Source: Pandoraea anapnoica (GTDB taxonomy: Bacteria > Pseudomonadota > Gammaproteobacteria > Burkholderiales > Burkholderiaceae). Taken from it: 64,000 nt of DNA. Both the position numbers and the translations under genes were made by a program. Shown here piece after piece: positions 17,323 through 28,098 of the stretch; positions within the stretch are counted from its first letter, which is position 1; every line of letters starts with the position of its first letter. The stretch lies in NCBI RefSeq assembly GCF_902459765.1, contig NZ_CABPSP010000003.1:434001-498000 (forward strand). The letters run 5' to 3'. The notes under the pieces were generated by a model. The model saw only the letters and a list, made by a program, of their open reading frames with translations, had not been told where the DNA came from and made no database searches.

Positions 17323-18537
17323 ATGCGCTTCGATCCCGAACCTATTTCGCATGGCCAGTCCGGCAAGACCGCCGTACTGCTGATCAACCTCGGTACGCCC
17401 GACGAGCCGCGTCCTGCGGCCGTACGCCGATACCTGCGCGAGTTCCTGTCGGACCCGCGCGTCGTGGAAATCCCGTCGCTGGTGTGGCAACCGTTGCTGC
17501 GGCTGGTGATTTTGCCCTTCCGCTCACGTCAGTCGGCGCAAAAATATGCGACGGTCTGGACCCGTGACGGCTCGCCGCTCAAGGTCAATACCGAGCATCA
17601 GACGAACGCCTTGCGCGCGCTGCTGCACGCGAACGACTATGACGTCGTCGTCGACTACGCGATGCGTTACGGCAATCCGTCGATTCCCGAGCGCGTTCGT
17701 GCGTTGCGCCAGAACGGCGTCGAGCGGATTCTCGTCCTGCCGCTCTATCCGCAGTATTCGAGCAGCACCACCGCCACTGCGAGCGACGCCGTGTTCCGCG
17801 TGCTCGGCCGTCTGCGCAATCAGCCCGACGTGCGCACGGTGCGCGATTATCACGATCATCCGGCGTATATCGAGGCGCTGCGTCAGCAGGTCGAAGGTTA
17901 TTGGCTGCAAAACGGCCGACCCGACTTTGCCGCCGGTGAGCGTCTGCTGCTTAGCTTCCACGGTGTGCCGCGCCGCACGCTAGACCTCGGCGATCCGTAT
18001 CACGATCAGTGCGTGAGGACCGCGCGCCTGCTCGCGGCCGCCCTCGGTCTGGACGAGACGACGTGCCGTCTCACTTTCCAGTCGCGCTTCGGCAAGGCCG
18101 AATGGCTCCAGCCGTACACCGCGCCGACGCTCGAAGAACTCGGCCGTGGCGGCACGCCGCGTGTCGACGTGTTCTGCCCGGGTTTCACGTCCGACTGTCT
18201 CGAGACGCTCGAAGAAATCAATATGGAAGGACGCCACGCTTACCTGTCGGCGGGCGGCAAGTCGTTCCACTTCATTCCCTGCCTGAACGGCGCGAGCGCC
18301 TGGATTACAGCGCTTGGCGAGATCGCGGCGCGTCATTTGCAAGGCTGGCCGGTGCTCTCGCCGCAGGGCGAGGCCGATGCCTCGGCGGCTGCGGTGGCGT
18401 CGACGCGCCAGCGTCAGGTGGCGGCCGTGGCCGCGTTCGAGGAAGCCAGTGCGGCCGCCGCTGCTGCTGCGCAGGCGCAGATGCAAACATCCTCGCCGTC
18501 TGAAGGCGCGCACGGAGAAGCGGGAGCACGGTCGTGA
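17323..18537 (+). CDS. hemH: ferrochelatase with Ala-rich C-terminal extension
   Basis: Ferrochelatase inserts Fe2+ into protoporphyrin IX, the last step of heme synthesis. The start [20 protein letters not shown] is followed by NLGTPDEP, the catalytic His is in [12 protein letters not shown], and the essential Glu lies in [11 protein letters not shown]. The protein is 404 aa against the usual 320-370. The extra 45 or so residues are a low-complexity Ala/Gln/Ser tail (about 358-404) not needed for the fold. TAAAGT ends 7 nt before the ATG with no ribosome binding site, another leaderless candidate. The stop codon overlaps the hslR GTG start (GTGA), so the two are co-translated. Confidence 0.95.
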   Translation: MRFDPEPISHGQSGKTAVLLINLGTPDEPRPAAVRRYLREFLSDPRVVEIPSLVWQPLLRLVILPFRSRQSAQKYATVWTRDGSPLKVNTEHQTNALRALLHANDYDVVVDYAMRYGNPSIPERVRALRQNGVERILVLPLYPQYSSSTTATASDAVFRVLGRLRNQPDVRTVRDYHDHPAYIEALRQQVEGYWLQNGRPDFAAGERLLLSFHGVPRRTLDLGDPYHDQCVRTARLLAAALGLDETTCRLTFQSRFGKAEWLQPYTAPTLEELGRGGTPRVDVFCPGFTSDCLETLEEINMEGRHAYLSAGGKSFHFIPCLNGASAWITALGEIAARHLQGWPVLSPQGEADASAAAVASTRQRQVAAVAAFEEASAAAAAAAQAQMQTSSPSEGAHGEAGARS

Positions 18538-18935
18538 CGGTCAAGGTGGACGATTCTCCGCACGCCGCCACGCGGATCGACAAATGGCTGTGGGCCGCGC
18601 GTTTCTTCAAGACGCGCTCACTCGCCACGCAGGCGGTCGACCGTGGTCGCGTGCTTTGCAACGAAGCCCGTGTGAAACCGGCGCGCGACGTGCGTCCCGG
18701 CGATGTCGTGTCGGTCGACAACGGTAGTACGCGCTGGGAAGTGAGGGTCAAAGCGATTGCCGAGGTGCGCGGCTCCGCGCCGGTCGCGCAGTCGCTGTAC
18801 GACGAGACCGAGGCGAGCATCCAGGCGCGTGCCGACGAGAGTGAGCGCCGACGTCTGTTCCAGGAACCGGCGGCGCAGATGCACGGCCGTCCAACCAAGC
18901 GCGACCGCCGCCGTCTCGGTGGCGTTGGCGAGTAG
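18534..18935 (+). CDS. hslR: RNA-binding heat-shock protein Hsp15 (S4 domain)
   Basis: A 133-aa S4-domain protein. [20 protein letters not shown] (about residues 14-33) with the following [22 protein letters not shown] is the alpha-L RNA-binding fold of Hsp15. In E. coli Hsp15 recognises stalled 50S subunits carrying nascent chains and recycles them after heat shock. The C-terminus is very basic (RPTKRDRRR). It starts with GTG overlapping the hemH stop by four bases. Its place in a cluster with hrcA, grpE, dnaK and dnaJ fits a heat-shock role. Confidence 0.9.
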   Translation: MTVKVDDSPHAATRIDKWLWAARFFKTRSLATQAVDRGRVLCNEARVKPARDVRPGDVVSVDNGSTRWEVRVKAIAEVRGSAPVAQSLYDETEASIQARADESERRRLFQEPAAQMHGRPTKRDRRRLGGVGE

Positions 18936-19157
18936 GAGCGCCAGCGGATCGGGAGGACAGGCGGGCCGTGGCGTTCGCCCCGTCTCTCAACCTTTTCAAC
19001 GCCTGAATGAACGCCGCCGCTGGCATATTGCACAGCGGCGGGCAGGGGTGGAGCGTGAATCAGGTGTTCCGTCTCGGTCGATTCGGGCGACTCTGACGGA
19101 ACCGTCCGGGGAACGGCACCGCGCACAATCGTAAAGGATCATGCACCCCGGGGGCGA

Positions 19158-19352
19158 TCAGCGTGTTGGAATTCCGGTACTCGAATTCGACGAATGCCCT
19201 GTCAGGCCCGGCACTTCTACATAGTGATGCAGCACCGCCCGCACGCCACCGTACTCGGTGTCGCGCCGGGTGACTGCGCCGGACAGGCAGATCGTAATCG
19301 TTACCGTCGTCACCAACGCAAGGATGAAGACAACAGCCAGTGGCAGCTTCAT
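19158..19352 (-). CDS. small membrane or secreted protein, unknown function
   Basis: A 64-aa frame on the strand opposite to its neighbours. An excellent AAGGAG ribosome binding site stands 6 nt before the ATG at 19352. The first 25 residues (MKLPLAVVFILALVTTVTIT followed by ICLSG) form a hydrophobic signal or anchor segment. The remainder (about 39 residues: TRRDTEYGGVRAVLHHYVEV and a Ser-rich end) is polar. I do not recognise a family. It lies convergent to hslR in an otherwise empty 730-nt region before grpE, and a 9-bp hairpin (19374-19398) lies in its presumed leader. The RBS plus signal-like start make it more credible than a chance frame. Confidence 0.6.
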   Translation of the reverse strand: MKLPLAVVFILALVTTVTITICLSGAVTRRDTEYGGVRAVLHHYVEVPGLTGHSSNSSTGIPTR

Positions 19353-19373
19353 GATGCGCTCCTTGAGAACACT

Positions 19374-19398
19374 TCACCGGACGGGGGGTGTCCGGTGA
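19374..19398 (-). other. hairpin upstream of the small membrane-protein gene
   Basis: TCACCGGAC (19374-19382) and GTCCGGTGA (19390-19398) form a perfect 9-bp stem with a 7-nt loop that is G-rich on the plus strand and C-rich on the minus strand. It ends 22 nt before the start codon of the 64-aa gene and about 10 nt before its ribosome binding site. It could be a leader structure or a protein-binding site; the sequence does not decide. Confidence 0.5.
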
Positions 19399-19568
19399 GC
19401 GGCCGGGTCCGTCGAATGGTCAATCGGATAGGCACATCCATTCGTCGGACCGCAATTCATGTTAGGTCGCAGCAACGGCCGATACAATAGAGGACTCGTA
19501 ACGCGTGTAACCGGATATTTACCGGCACGCCGCGCGCACCGATCTGGCGCACAGAATGCCCGCCCGCT

Positions 19569-19595
19569 CTTGAAATCGATGTGAACGCCCCTACT
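19569..19595 (+). promoter_or_regulatory. sigma-32 (RpoH) heat-shock promoter of grpE
   Basis: CTTGAAA (19569-19575), 12 nt, then CCCCTACT (19588-19595) resembles the RpoH consensus (CTTGAAA ... CCCCATNT). The expected start is near 19602, about 63 nt before grpE. The 312 bases between the small minus-strand gene and grpE hold only this promoter and the hairpin at 19374-19398. Confidence 0.7.
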
Positions 19596-19664
19596 ATCCA
19601 AAGGGATTTGAACCGGCGGCGCATCGTCGTGGTGCGCTGCAAGAACCTTTTGACGACTCAACTC

Positions 19665-20210
19665 ATGACTGAACAGCAAAACACCCCCGACCAGCCGATT
19701 CCGTCCCAGGCCGAAGCGGCCCCGACCGACGCGGCGGGCGCGAACGACGCGCTGCCCTCGGTCGAGGCGCAACTTCAGGCGGCTCAGGCAGAAGCGGCGG
19801 CGCTGCGCGACGAGGCGCTGCGCGCACGCGCCGAGATGGAAAACATCCGCCGTCGTGCGGAAGAGGAAGTGTCGAAGGCGCGTAAGTTCGCCGTCGAAAG
19901 CTTTGCCGAGAACCTCTTGCCGGTCATCGACAGCCTGGAAGCGGCTGCGGCCGACAAGAGCGGCGATGTAGCCAAGCTGCAAGAGGGCGTGGCCCTGACG
20001 CTGCGTCAACTCGTGTCGGCGCTGGAGCGCAGCAAGGTGTCGGTCATCGACCCGGCCGGCGCGAAGTTCGATCCGCATCAGCACCAGGCCATCTCGATGG
20101 TACCGGCCGAACAGGAGCCGAATACGGTCGTGGCCGTGCTGCAAAAGGGTTACCTGATCGCCGACCGCGTGCTGCGTCCGGCGCTGGTGACGGTCGCCGC
20201 AGGCAAGTAA
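19665..20210 (+). CDS. grpE: nucleotide exchange factor GrpE
   Basis: A 181-aa co-chaperone that releases ADP from DnaK. After an acidic, Ala-rich N-terminus (residues 1-45) comes the long helix (about 45-90, [20 protein letters not shown]), then the family signature [20 protein letters not shown] and [19 protein letters not shown] near the C-terminus. The start [10 protein letters not shown] at 19665 is chosen over the upstream frame (open to 19581) because that extension has no homology and would begin inside the sigma-32 promoter. A thioredoxin-like gene separates it from dnaK. Confidence 0.95.
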   Translation: MTEQQNTPDQPIPSQAEAAPTDAAGANDALPSVEAQLQAAQAEAAALRDEALRARAEMENIRRRAEEEVSKARKFAVESFAENLLPVIDSLEAAAADKSGDVAKLQEGVALTLRQLVSALERSKVSVIDPAGAKFDPHQHQAISMVPAEQEPNTVVAVLQKGYLIADRVLRPALVTVAAGK

Positions 20211-20361
20211 TTCAAGGTCATCCGGCGACGGCGGGCCGTACAACGTTTCCATCATGGAAATGTTCGTCGCAGACCGACGCCCCGAATGACCGGGCGCAGG
20301 CAACGACGTCGAATGTGGCGGCGTTGCCGGTGCCAATGCACCGATTCAAAGGCTTACCATC

Positions 20362-20790
20362 ATGGCAGGCGATCTTCCGGGCATGAAAGGGGTGGACGGC
20401 ACGGCGTTCGAGGCGTTCTCGATGCACGAGCTGACGGCCGCGACGTTCGACGAAGGGCTACGCACGGCGGGGGACGATCTCGCCGTGGTGTTCTTCTGGG
20501 GCGTCGATTGTTTCAACTGCGAAGTCGCCAAGAAGACCATGCTCGCGCAGCGCGAGGCCATCGAAGCCCTCGGGCTGCGCTGGTTTCACGCCAACGTGTA
20601 CGCCGATATGGCGCTGGGCCGCCGTTTCGCGCTTCATGGGGTGCCGACGTTTTTCTTCTTCCATGCAGGGAAGAAGCTGGGCCGGGCGACCGGCTGGCAG
20701 GGCCTGCCCCAGTTCCGGCTGGCGGTGGCGGCCGCACGCGAGAAAATCGCGGCGGCGGGGGGCAAAACCGGGCCGCAAGACGGGTCTTGA
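20362..20790 (+). CDS. thioredoxin-like protein with CFNC motif
   Basis: A 142-aa protein with a thioredoxin fold and no evident signal peptide, hence probably cytoplasmic. LAVVFFWGVDCFNCEVAKK carries a CxxC pair at C50 and C53, and HGVPTFFFFHAGKKLGRATG contains the expected cis-Pro. The active-site dipeptide is FN rather than the GP of true thioredoxins, so the redox partner is not predictable. It sits between grpE (151-nt gap) and dnaK. Its final codons overlap the dnaK sigma-32 promoter, so the reading frame and promoter share sequence. A role in redox protection of client proteins is only suggested by location. Confidence 0.8.
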   Translation: MAGDLPGMKGVDGTAFEAFSMHELTAATFDEGLRTAGDDLAVVFFWGVDCFNCEVAKKTMLAQREAIEALGLRWFHANVYADMALGRRFALHGVPTFFFFHAGKKLGRATGWQGLPQFRLAVAAAREKIAAAGGKTGPQDGS

Positions 20791-20813
20791 AATGTTCCCG
20801 GCTGCACCCATAT
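20786..20813 (+). promoter_or_regulatory. sigma-32 (RpoH) heat-shock promoter of dnaK
   Basis: CTTGAAA (20786-20792), 14 nt, CCCATAT (20807-20813) closely matches the RpoH consensus. The -35 box overlaps the stop codon (20788-20790) of the thioredoxin-like gene. The predicted start near 20820 leaves a leader of about 65 nt before dnaK. Confidence 0.8.
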
Positions 20814-20886
20814 CCCGTGCAGATCAATGAATTGAGTGGGCGACACGCCCGACGGAAAGACGCAAAGGACGCTAGGAGAAATTTAA

Positions 20887-22812
<1,926 letters not shown>

Positions 22813-22856
22813 AGCGTGCATGGCGCGCGGGGCATCGAAAGGTGCACCGCGTGTGG

Positions 22857-22903
22857 GCCGGGTATCGAGGTTCTCCGCAAGGGGAATGTCGACCCGGCTT
22901 TTT
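22857..22903 (+). terminator. weak intrinsic terminator between dnaK and dnaJ
   Basis: GCCGGGT (22857-22863) and ACCCGGC (22892-22898) can pair, followed by TTTTT (22899-22903). The loop is about 28 nt, so it is probably a partial terminator that lowers dnaJ expression relative to dnaK. Confidence 0.5.
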
Positions 22904-22939
22904 GCCTGATGGCGACATGCGCCAACATTGGAAAGAGTT

Positions 22940-24082
22940 ATGGCCAAACGTGATTACTACGAAGTCCTTGGCGTCGCCAAGAACGCCTCGGACGAAGAGA
23001 TCAAGAAGGCGTATCGCAAGCTGGCGATGAAGTACCACCCGGACCGCAATCCGGACAGCAAGGACGCCGAAGACAAGTTCAAAGAGGTCAAAGAGGCCTA
23101 CGAGATGCTCTCCGAGCCGGAGAAGCGCGCGGCGTACGACCAGTACGGTCACGCGGGCGTCGACCCGAGCATGGGCGGCTTCGGCGGTGCGGGCGGTCAG
23201 GGCTTCGGCGGCTTCGCAGATGCGTTCGGCGACATCTTCGGTGACATCTTCGGTCAGGGCGGCCCCGGTGGCCGTGGTGGCCGCGGCGGTCCGCAGGTGT
23301 ATCGCGGCGCGGATCTGCGCTACAACATGGAGATCACGCTGGAGCAGGCCGCGAACGGCTTCGACACGCAGATTCGCGTGCCGAGCTGGGACGAATGCGA
23401 GATCTGCCACGGCAACGGCGCGAAGCCGGGCACGAAGCCCGAAACCTGCCCGACCTGTAACGGGGCGGGGTCGGTCCGTATGTCGCAGGGTTTCTTCAGC
23501 GTTCAGCAGACCTGCCCGAAGTGTCATGGCACGGGCTCGTACATTCCTGAGCCCTGCACCAACTGCCACGGCTCGGGCAAGATCAAGAAGACCAAGACGC
23601 TGGAGATCAAGATCCCGGCGGGTATCGAAGACGGTATGCGCATTCGTTCGTCCGGCAACGGCGAACCGGGTGTGAATGGCGGGCCGGCGGGCGATCTGTA
23701 TGTGGAAATCCACATCAAGGCGCACAACGTGTTCGAGCGCGACGGCGACGATCTGCACTGCCAGATGCCGATTTCGTTCGCGACGGCGGCGCTCGGCGGC
23801 GATATCGACGCACCGACGCTGCACGGCAAGGCCACCTTCGAAGTGCCCGAAGGCACGCAGACGGGCAAGACGTTCCGACTGCGTGGCAAGGGCATCAAGG
23901 GCCTGCGGGCGAGCTATCCGGGCGATCTGTACGTGCACGTGCAGGTGGAAACGCCAGTCAAGCTCAACGATGCGCAAAAGCAGATGCTGCGCGACTTCGA
24001 TGCTTCGCTGAAGGAAGGCGGTGCACGCCACAGCCCGCAGTCGAAGGGGTGGTTCGACCGCGTCAAGCAGTTCTTCGAGTAA
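22940..24082 (+). CDS. dnaJ: chaperone protein DnaJ (Hsp40)
   Basis: A 380-aa class A J-protein that stimulates the DnaK ATPase. The J domain begins [20 protein letters not shown] with the HPD motif in [10 protein letters not shown] Gly/Phe-rich region (about residues 75-120) follows, then four zinc-binding CxxCxGxG repeats ([32 protein letters not shown]) and the C-terminal substrate domain. The start is fixed by a GGAAAGAG site two bases before the ATG; the frame extends four codons upstream. The stop lies only 4 nt before pabB, so the two are probably co-transcribed. Confidence 0.98.
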   Translation: MAKRDYYEVLGVAKNASDEEIKKAYRKLAMKYHPDRNPDSKDAEDKFKEVKEAYEMLSEPEKRAAYDQYGHAGVDPSMGGFGGAGGQGFGGFADAFGDIFGDIFGQGGPGGRGGRGGPQVYRGADLRYNMEITLEQAANGFDTQIRVPSWDECEICHGNGAKPGTKPETCPTCNGAGSVRMSQGFFSVQQTCPKCHGTGSYIPEPCTNCHGSGKIKKTKTLEIKIPAGIEDGMRIRSSGNGEPGVNGGPAGDLYVEIHIKAHNVFERDGDDLHCQMPISFATAALGGDIDAPTLHGKATFEVPEGTQTGKTFRLRGKGIKGLRASYPGDLYVHVQVETPVKLNDAQKQMLRDFDASLKEGGARHSPQSKGWFDRVKQFFE

Positions 24083-24086
24083 TTCC

Positions 24087-26015
24087 ATGCAAAGTGAAGC
24101 GCCCTTGGCCGCGTTCGCGCTGTTGGACGACAGTGCGGATCCGGCCGGTGGGGCGCGTCTGTACACCGGGCTCGTGCGCGAGGTAACTTGCGACGAGCCC
24201 GGTGTGCTTTCCGACGCGCTCCGCGAAGTGGAAGACGCCACACGTGACGGCCTGCACGCCGTGCTGCTGGCCGATTACGAATTCGGCGTGCGCCTCGGTG
24301 GCGTGCATACGGTCGCGACGCGTCGTGCGCCGGGCCAGTTCCGCGCACTGTTGTTCTCCGGGATGCAGCGGCTCGATGCCGCGCAGACGCAAGCGTGGCT
24401 GGCACGTCAGGAGTGGGTGGACGCCGGAGGCAATGCCGACGCCTGGCAGGACAACGATCAAAGCGTAACCGCCAACCCCGGCGTTGCTGGCATCGGCGCA
24501 TTGCAGAGCGATGTGAGCGACGCCGCCTTCGACGACGCCATCGCCCGCATCCACGAATGGCTCGCACAAGGCGAGTGCTATCAGATCAACTACACGTACC
24601 GTCTGAATTTCGACGCGTTCGGCTCGCCGGTCGCGTTGTATCGCCGCTTGCGCGCGCGTCAACCAGTGCCGTACGGCGCACTCGTGATGCTGCCCGGCGC
24701 ACGAGGCGTTGCCGGTCGCGCGATTCTTTCGTTGTCGCCGGAGTTGTTCCTGCGTCATTCGCGCGGCCAGGTGGAGGCGCGTCCGATGAAGGGCACAGCA
24801 CCGGCGTGTGGCGACGTGGCCATCGACACACAACGCAGTGCAGCGCTCGCCGCCGACGAAAAGAATCGCGCCGAGAACCTGATGATCGTGGACTTGCTGC
24901 GCAACGATCTCGGGCGTCTCGCGACGTCCGGCTCGGTCAAAGTGCCGAAGCTTTTTGAAGTGACGCGCTTCGCCAGCGTCCTGCAAATGACGTCGACCGT
25001 CACCGCAACGTTGCCGGACACGACCTCGATGGCTGACGTGCTACGCGCCTTGTTCCCTTGCGGTTCGATCACGGGCGCACCGAAACATCGGACGATGCAG
25101 CTTATCGGTGAGCTGGAGACGTCGCCGCGCGGTCTTTACACCGGTGCCATCGGCTGGCTCGACGCGCGCCGTGACGACCCGCAGGCGCTCGGCGACTTCT
25201 GCATGTCGGTCGCGATTCGCACGCTCGAACTCGATGCGCCGGGCGCGAGCGGCATGCGTCGCGGACGTCTGGGCGTCGGCGCGGGGATCGTGCTGGACAG
25301 CAAGGCGGATGAAGAGCGCGACGAGTGCCGACTGAAGGCGCGCTTTCTGAGCGCGCTCGATCCCGGCTTTGAACTCTTCGAGACGATGCAGGCGACCCGA
25401 GCCTCCGGCGTCGCCCATCTCGCACGGCATCTGTCGCGCTTGCAGAAGTCTGCGCAGTACTTCGGCTTCACGTTTGACGAAGCGGCATTGCGCGAACGAC
25501 TCGATGCGGAGGTCGCAGCGCTGAGCGAAGAGGACATCCATCGGGTACGCCTCGCGTTGTCTCACAACGGCACGGTGGCGATCACGCACGGTGTGCTCAC
25601 CCCGCTGCCCGGCGACGCAGTGAAAGTGCTGTTGGCCGATGCCTCTCAAACGACGCGCGCGGACGATCTGTTTCTGCGCCACAAGACCACGGTGCGCGCG
25701 CGTTATGACGCTGCCTGGAAAGCGGCCGAAGCGCAAGGCGCGTTCGACGTGCTGTTCTTCAACGACCGGGGCGAGTTGACGGAAGGCGGGCGCAGCACGG
25801 TGTTCGTCAAGCGTAATGGCATCTGGATGACGCCGCCGTTGACCTCCGGCGTGCTGCCCGGCGTGATGCGCAGCGTGCTGCTGGAAGACCCGTCGTGGGC
25901 CGCCGTCGAGGCGGTCGTCACGCGCGAGGACTTACTCACGGCGCAGGCCATCGTGGTATGCAACGCTTTGCGCGGCGCACTACCGGCGACGATTCTCGCG
26001 ACGACCGCCGCCTGA
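24087..26015 (+). CDS. pabB: fused aminodeoxychorismate synthase component I / 4-amino-4-deoxychorismate lyase (PabB-PabC)
   Basis: A 642-aa fusion for p-aminobenzoate synthesis in the folate pathway. The N-terminal 420 or so residues are a chorismate-binding domain (VEARPMKGTAPACGD, NLMIVDLLRNDLGRL, PCGSITGAPKHRTMQLIGE) that makes aminodeoxychorismate with a PabA glutaminase. From about residue 425 an aminotransferase class IV domain follows (FELFETMQATR, HKTTVR with the probable PLP lysine, LTEGGRSTVFV, GVLPGVMRSVLL) that releases pyruvate to give PABA. The glutaminase pabA is not in the window. The gene starts 4 nt after dnaJ; the pairing with a chaperone is positional, not functional. Confidence 0.92.
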   Translation: MQSEAPLAAFALLDDSADPAGGARLYTGLVREVTCDEPGVLSDALREVEDATRDGLHAVLLADYEFGVRLGGVHTVATRRAPGQFRALLFSGMQRLDAAQTQAWLARQEWVDAGGNADAWQDNDQSVTANPGVAGIGALQSDVSDAAFDDAIARIHEWLAQGECYQINYTYRLNFDAFGSPVALYRRLRARQPVPYGALVMLPGARGVAGRAILSLSPELFLRHSRGQVEARPMKGTAPACGDVAIDTQRSAALAADEKNRAENLMIVDLLRNDLGRLATSGSVKVPKLFEVTRFASVLQMTSTVTATLPDTTSMADVLRALFPCGSITGAPKHRTMQLIGELETSPRGLYTGAIGWLDARRDDPQALGDFCMSVAIRTLELDAPGASGMRRGRLGVGAGIVLDSKADEERDECRLKARFLSALDPGFELFETMQATRASGVAHLARHLSRLQKSAQYFGFTFDEAALRERLDAEVAALSEEDIHRVRLALSHNGTVAITHGVLTPLPGDAVKVLLADASQTTRADDLFLRHKTTVRARYDAAWKAAEAQGAFDVLFFNDRGELTEGGRSTVFVKRNGIWMTPPLTSGVLPGVMRSVLLEDPSWAAVEAVVTREDLLTAQAIVVCNALRGALPATILATTAA

Positions 26016-26018
26016 CGC

Positions 26019-26049
26019 AGCGGCGCGTCATTGCCCGTGACGCGCCGCT
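26019..26049. terminator. hairpin between convergent pabB and ABC transporter genes
   Basis: A perfect 12-bp GC-rich stem (AGCGGCGCGTCA, 26019-26030, with 26038-26049) and a 7-nt loop lie right after the pabB stop. There is no T-tract, so it may terminate weakly or only protect 3' ends. Confidence 0.5.
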
Positions 26050-26061
26050 ACCTCAGCCCCC

Positions 26062-27090
26062 TCAGCTTCCCTGACGCGCTGCCATTTGCGGCACGAATAG
26101 ATCGCTCCACTTTGCCGGACGCGTCTTGATCGTGCCCGCGCGGCTCATGAACTCGACATACTGCATCAGCCCGTTCGGCGTCGTCGTGAATTGCAGACCG
26201 GGGTCGGCCAGCATCTGCTCGATCTCCGCTTGCGGCAGGTTGATCTTGGACACGCGAAGGAACGTCTGCGCCGCGCCCGCGTGATCCTTAGCGATGTACG
26301 CGGCAGCCTCTTCCTGCGCCGCCAGAATGGCCTGCACCAGCTTCGGATTCTGGACCGTGAACTGCTTGGGCGCGAACACGACGTCGATGGTGATGTTACC
26401 CAGCACGTCCGTCGAATTCAGCACGCGCTTGATGCGCGGATCCTTCAGTTCCTGATATGAGAACGGCGGCGAGGTGAAGTGCGCCGTGATTTCCGTCTTG
26501 CCAGAGAGCAGCGCGCTCACGGCTTCCGGATGACTCAGGCTGACCGTCTGCGGATCGAGCTTCGCATAGTTCTCGATACCGAATGTCTTGGCCACGGCCA
26601 TTTGCAGCAGCACGGCAGACAGCGACGTCTTGATGCCCGGAATCGCGATCTTGTCCTTCGCCGTGAAGTCCTTGAGCGACTTGATGTTCGGATTGTTCGT
26701 ATTGAGCCAGAGCGGACCGGTCGAGAGCGCGGACAGACCGATCACCTCCGAGCGCGGAATGCCGTGGGCCTTCGACCAGAGCGTGACGAAACCCGGCGCG
26801 CCTGTACCTGCGACGTCAAGGTTGCCAGCAAGCATCGCGTCGTTGATCACGTTGCCGCCGTCGAGAATGGTCCAGGTCGTCTTCACATCGCCCAGCCCGA
26901 GCGCCTTCGCGTGCTTCTCCACGAGATGCTGATCGCGCATGACCATGAGCGGCAGATACAGAATGCCGTAGCCGTGCGACAGGCGGACGGTGCTCGCTTC
27001 GGCGTGCGCCACGTTGCCGAGCGTTGTCAGGGCGGTCGTCGCGGCGAGCGTGAGTGCGCTCGCCCAGCGGGCGAAATTGCGTCGGTTCAT
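26062..27090 (-). CDS. ABC transporter substrate-binding protein (NitT/TauT, SsuA-like)
   Basis: A 342-aa periplasmic binding protein. The signal sequence spans about residues 1-30 (MNRRNFARWASALTLAATTA and onwards to VAHA, with an RR pair near the N-terminus). The mature part shows the SsuA/TauA/NMT1-like pattern LSHGYGILYLPLMVMRDQHL and DVAGTGAPGFVTLWSKAHG. Family members bind aliphatic sulfonates, taurine, nitrate or thiamine precursors; the substrate here cannot be read from sequence. A GGAGA site precedes the ATG. It is the third gene of a leftward operon ATPase-permease-binding protein, divergent from a two-component system that probably controls it. Confidence 0.85.
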   Translation of the reverse strand: MNRRNFARWASALTLAATTALTTLGNVAHAEASTVRLSHGYGILYLPLMVMRDQHLVEKHAKALGLGDVKTTWTILDGGNVINDAMLAGNLDVAGTGAPGFVTLWSKAHGIPRSEVIGLSALSTGPLWLNTNNPNIKSLKDFTAKDKIAIPGIKTSLSAVLLQMAVAKTFGIENYAKLDPQTVSLSHPEAVSALLSGKTEITAHFTSPPFSYQELKDPRIKRVLNSTDVLGNITIDVVFAPKQFTVQNPKLVQAILAAQEEAAAYIAKDHAGAAQTFLRVSKINLPQAEIEQMLADPGLQFTTTPNGLMQYVEFMSRAGTIKTRPAKWSDLFVPQMAARQGS

Positions 27091-27178
27091 GATGTTGTCT
27101 CCGTGTTGTTCGAATTATTCATGCCCATGAAAAAGGGCGTCAATCGGAGCAGGCCGAAATTCCGGACCGCTCCGAGTG

Positions 27179-28087
27179 TCAGTGCTGCATCCCCCAACGG
27201 TGCAACGTGCGTTTCTCGATGCGGGCGAACAGCAGGTTCTCGACGGCCAGCCCGATCAGAATCACGAAGAACAGCCCGGCGAAGACGTTGGCCGTCTCCA
27301 GCGAGTTGCGGTTCTCGAAGATGTACCAGCCGAGGCCGCCCGAGCCGGACGACACGCCGAACACTAGCTCGGCGGCGATCAGCGTGCGCCATGCGAACGC
27401 CCAGCCTACCTTCAGGCCCGTGAGGATGCTCGGAAACGCCGCCGGGATCAGCACATGCTGCACTAGCGCGAAGCGCTTCAGACCGTAGTTCTGGCCCACC
27501 ATGCGCAGCGTTTTCGACACGCCCCGGAACCCGCTGTGCGTGTTGAGCGCCACGGCCCACAGCACCGAATGCACGAGTACGAAGATCACGCTGCCGTTGC
27601 CCAGTCCGAACCAGATCAGCGCCAGCGGCAGCAAAGCGATGGCCGGCAGCGGATTGAACATCGCGGTGAGCGTCTCCAGCAGATCGTTGCCGATCTTCGA
27701 ACTGATGGCGACGGTGGTGAGCACCGCGGCGAGCGCGATCCCGATGCCGTAGCCGATGAGCAGCGTCTTGAGCGAGACGACGGCGCGCAGCAGCAGCACG
27801 CCGCTCGTCAGGCCGCTTGCGAACGCGGCGACCGTGTCGGTGAAGCTCGGGAACAGCAGGGCGTTGTCGAGCCAGCGTCCGTAGATTTCCCAGATGATGG
27901 CGAGCACGCACAGGATCACGGTCTTGCGCAGCCAGCTCAGACGATAAAGGGTCTCGAAGGTGGAGAGCGGGCGCTGGATCGACGACAGCTCGGCCTGCAC
28001 CGGTTCGAGCACGAACTCCGGACGATAGACGGGTTCGATCGGGGTAGGGGATGCCGACGTGGTGGCTTGCGAAGGGATAGCATTCAT
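27179..28087 (-). CDS. ABC transporter permease (SsuC/TauC-like)
   Basis: About 302 aa with six predicted membrane segments from about residue 55 to the end. The conserved cytoplasmic coupling loop (FRGVSKTLRMVGQNYGLKRF, then VLIPAAFPSILTGLKVGWAFAWRTLIAAEL) is of the binding-protein-dependent permease family. A long hydrophilic N-terminus (about 50 residues) is unusual but seen in some SsuC relatives. The start at 28087 is preferred because GAGG stands 9 nt upstream; an ATG three codons earlier (28096) lies too close to it. The gene follows the ATPase gene with a gap of about 11 nt. Confidence 0.88.
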   Translation of the reverse strand: MNAIPSQATTSASPTPIEPVYRPEFVLEPVQAELSSIQRPLSTFETLYRLSWLRKTVILCVLAIIWEIYGRWLDNALLFPSFTDTVAAFASGLTSGVLLLRAVVSLKTLLIGYGIGIALAAVLTTVAISSKIGNDLLETLTAMFNPLPAIALLPLALIWFGLGNGSVIFVLVHSVLWAVALNTHSGFRGVSKTLRMVGQNYGLKRFALVQHVLIPAAFPSILTGLKVGWAFAWRTLIAAELVFGVSSGSGGLGWYIFENRNSLETANVFAGLFFVILIGLAVENLLFARIEKRTLHRWGMQH

Positions 28088-28098
28088 GGCCGTCATCC

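Noticed and set aside
18936-19157. Gene or RNA between hslR and the small minus-strand gene
   Set aside because: No frame with a start signal, no strong hairpin and no repeat was visible in these 222 bases.
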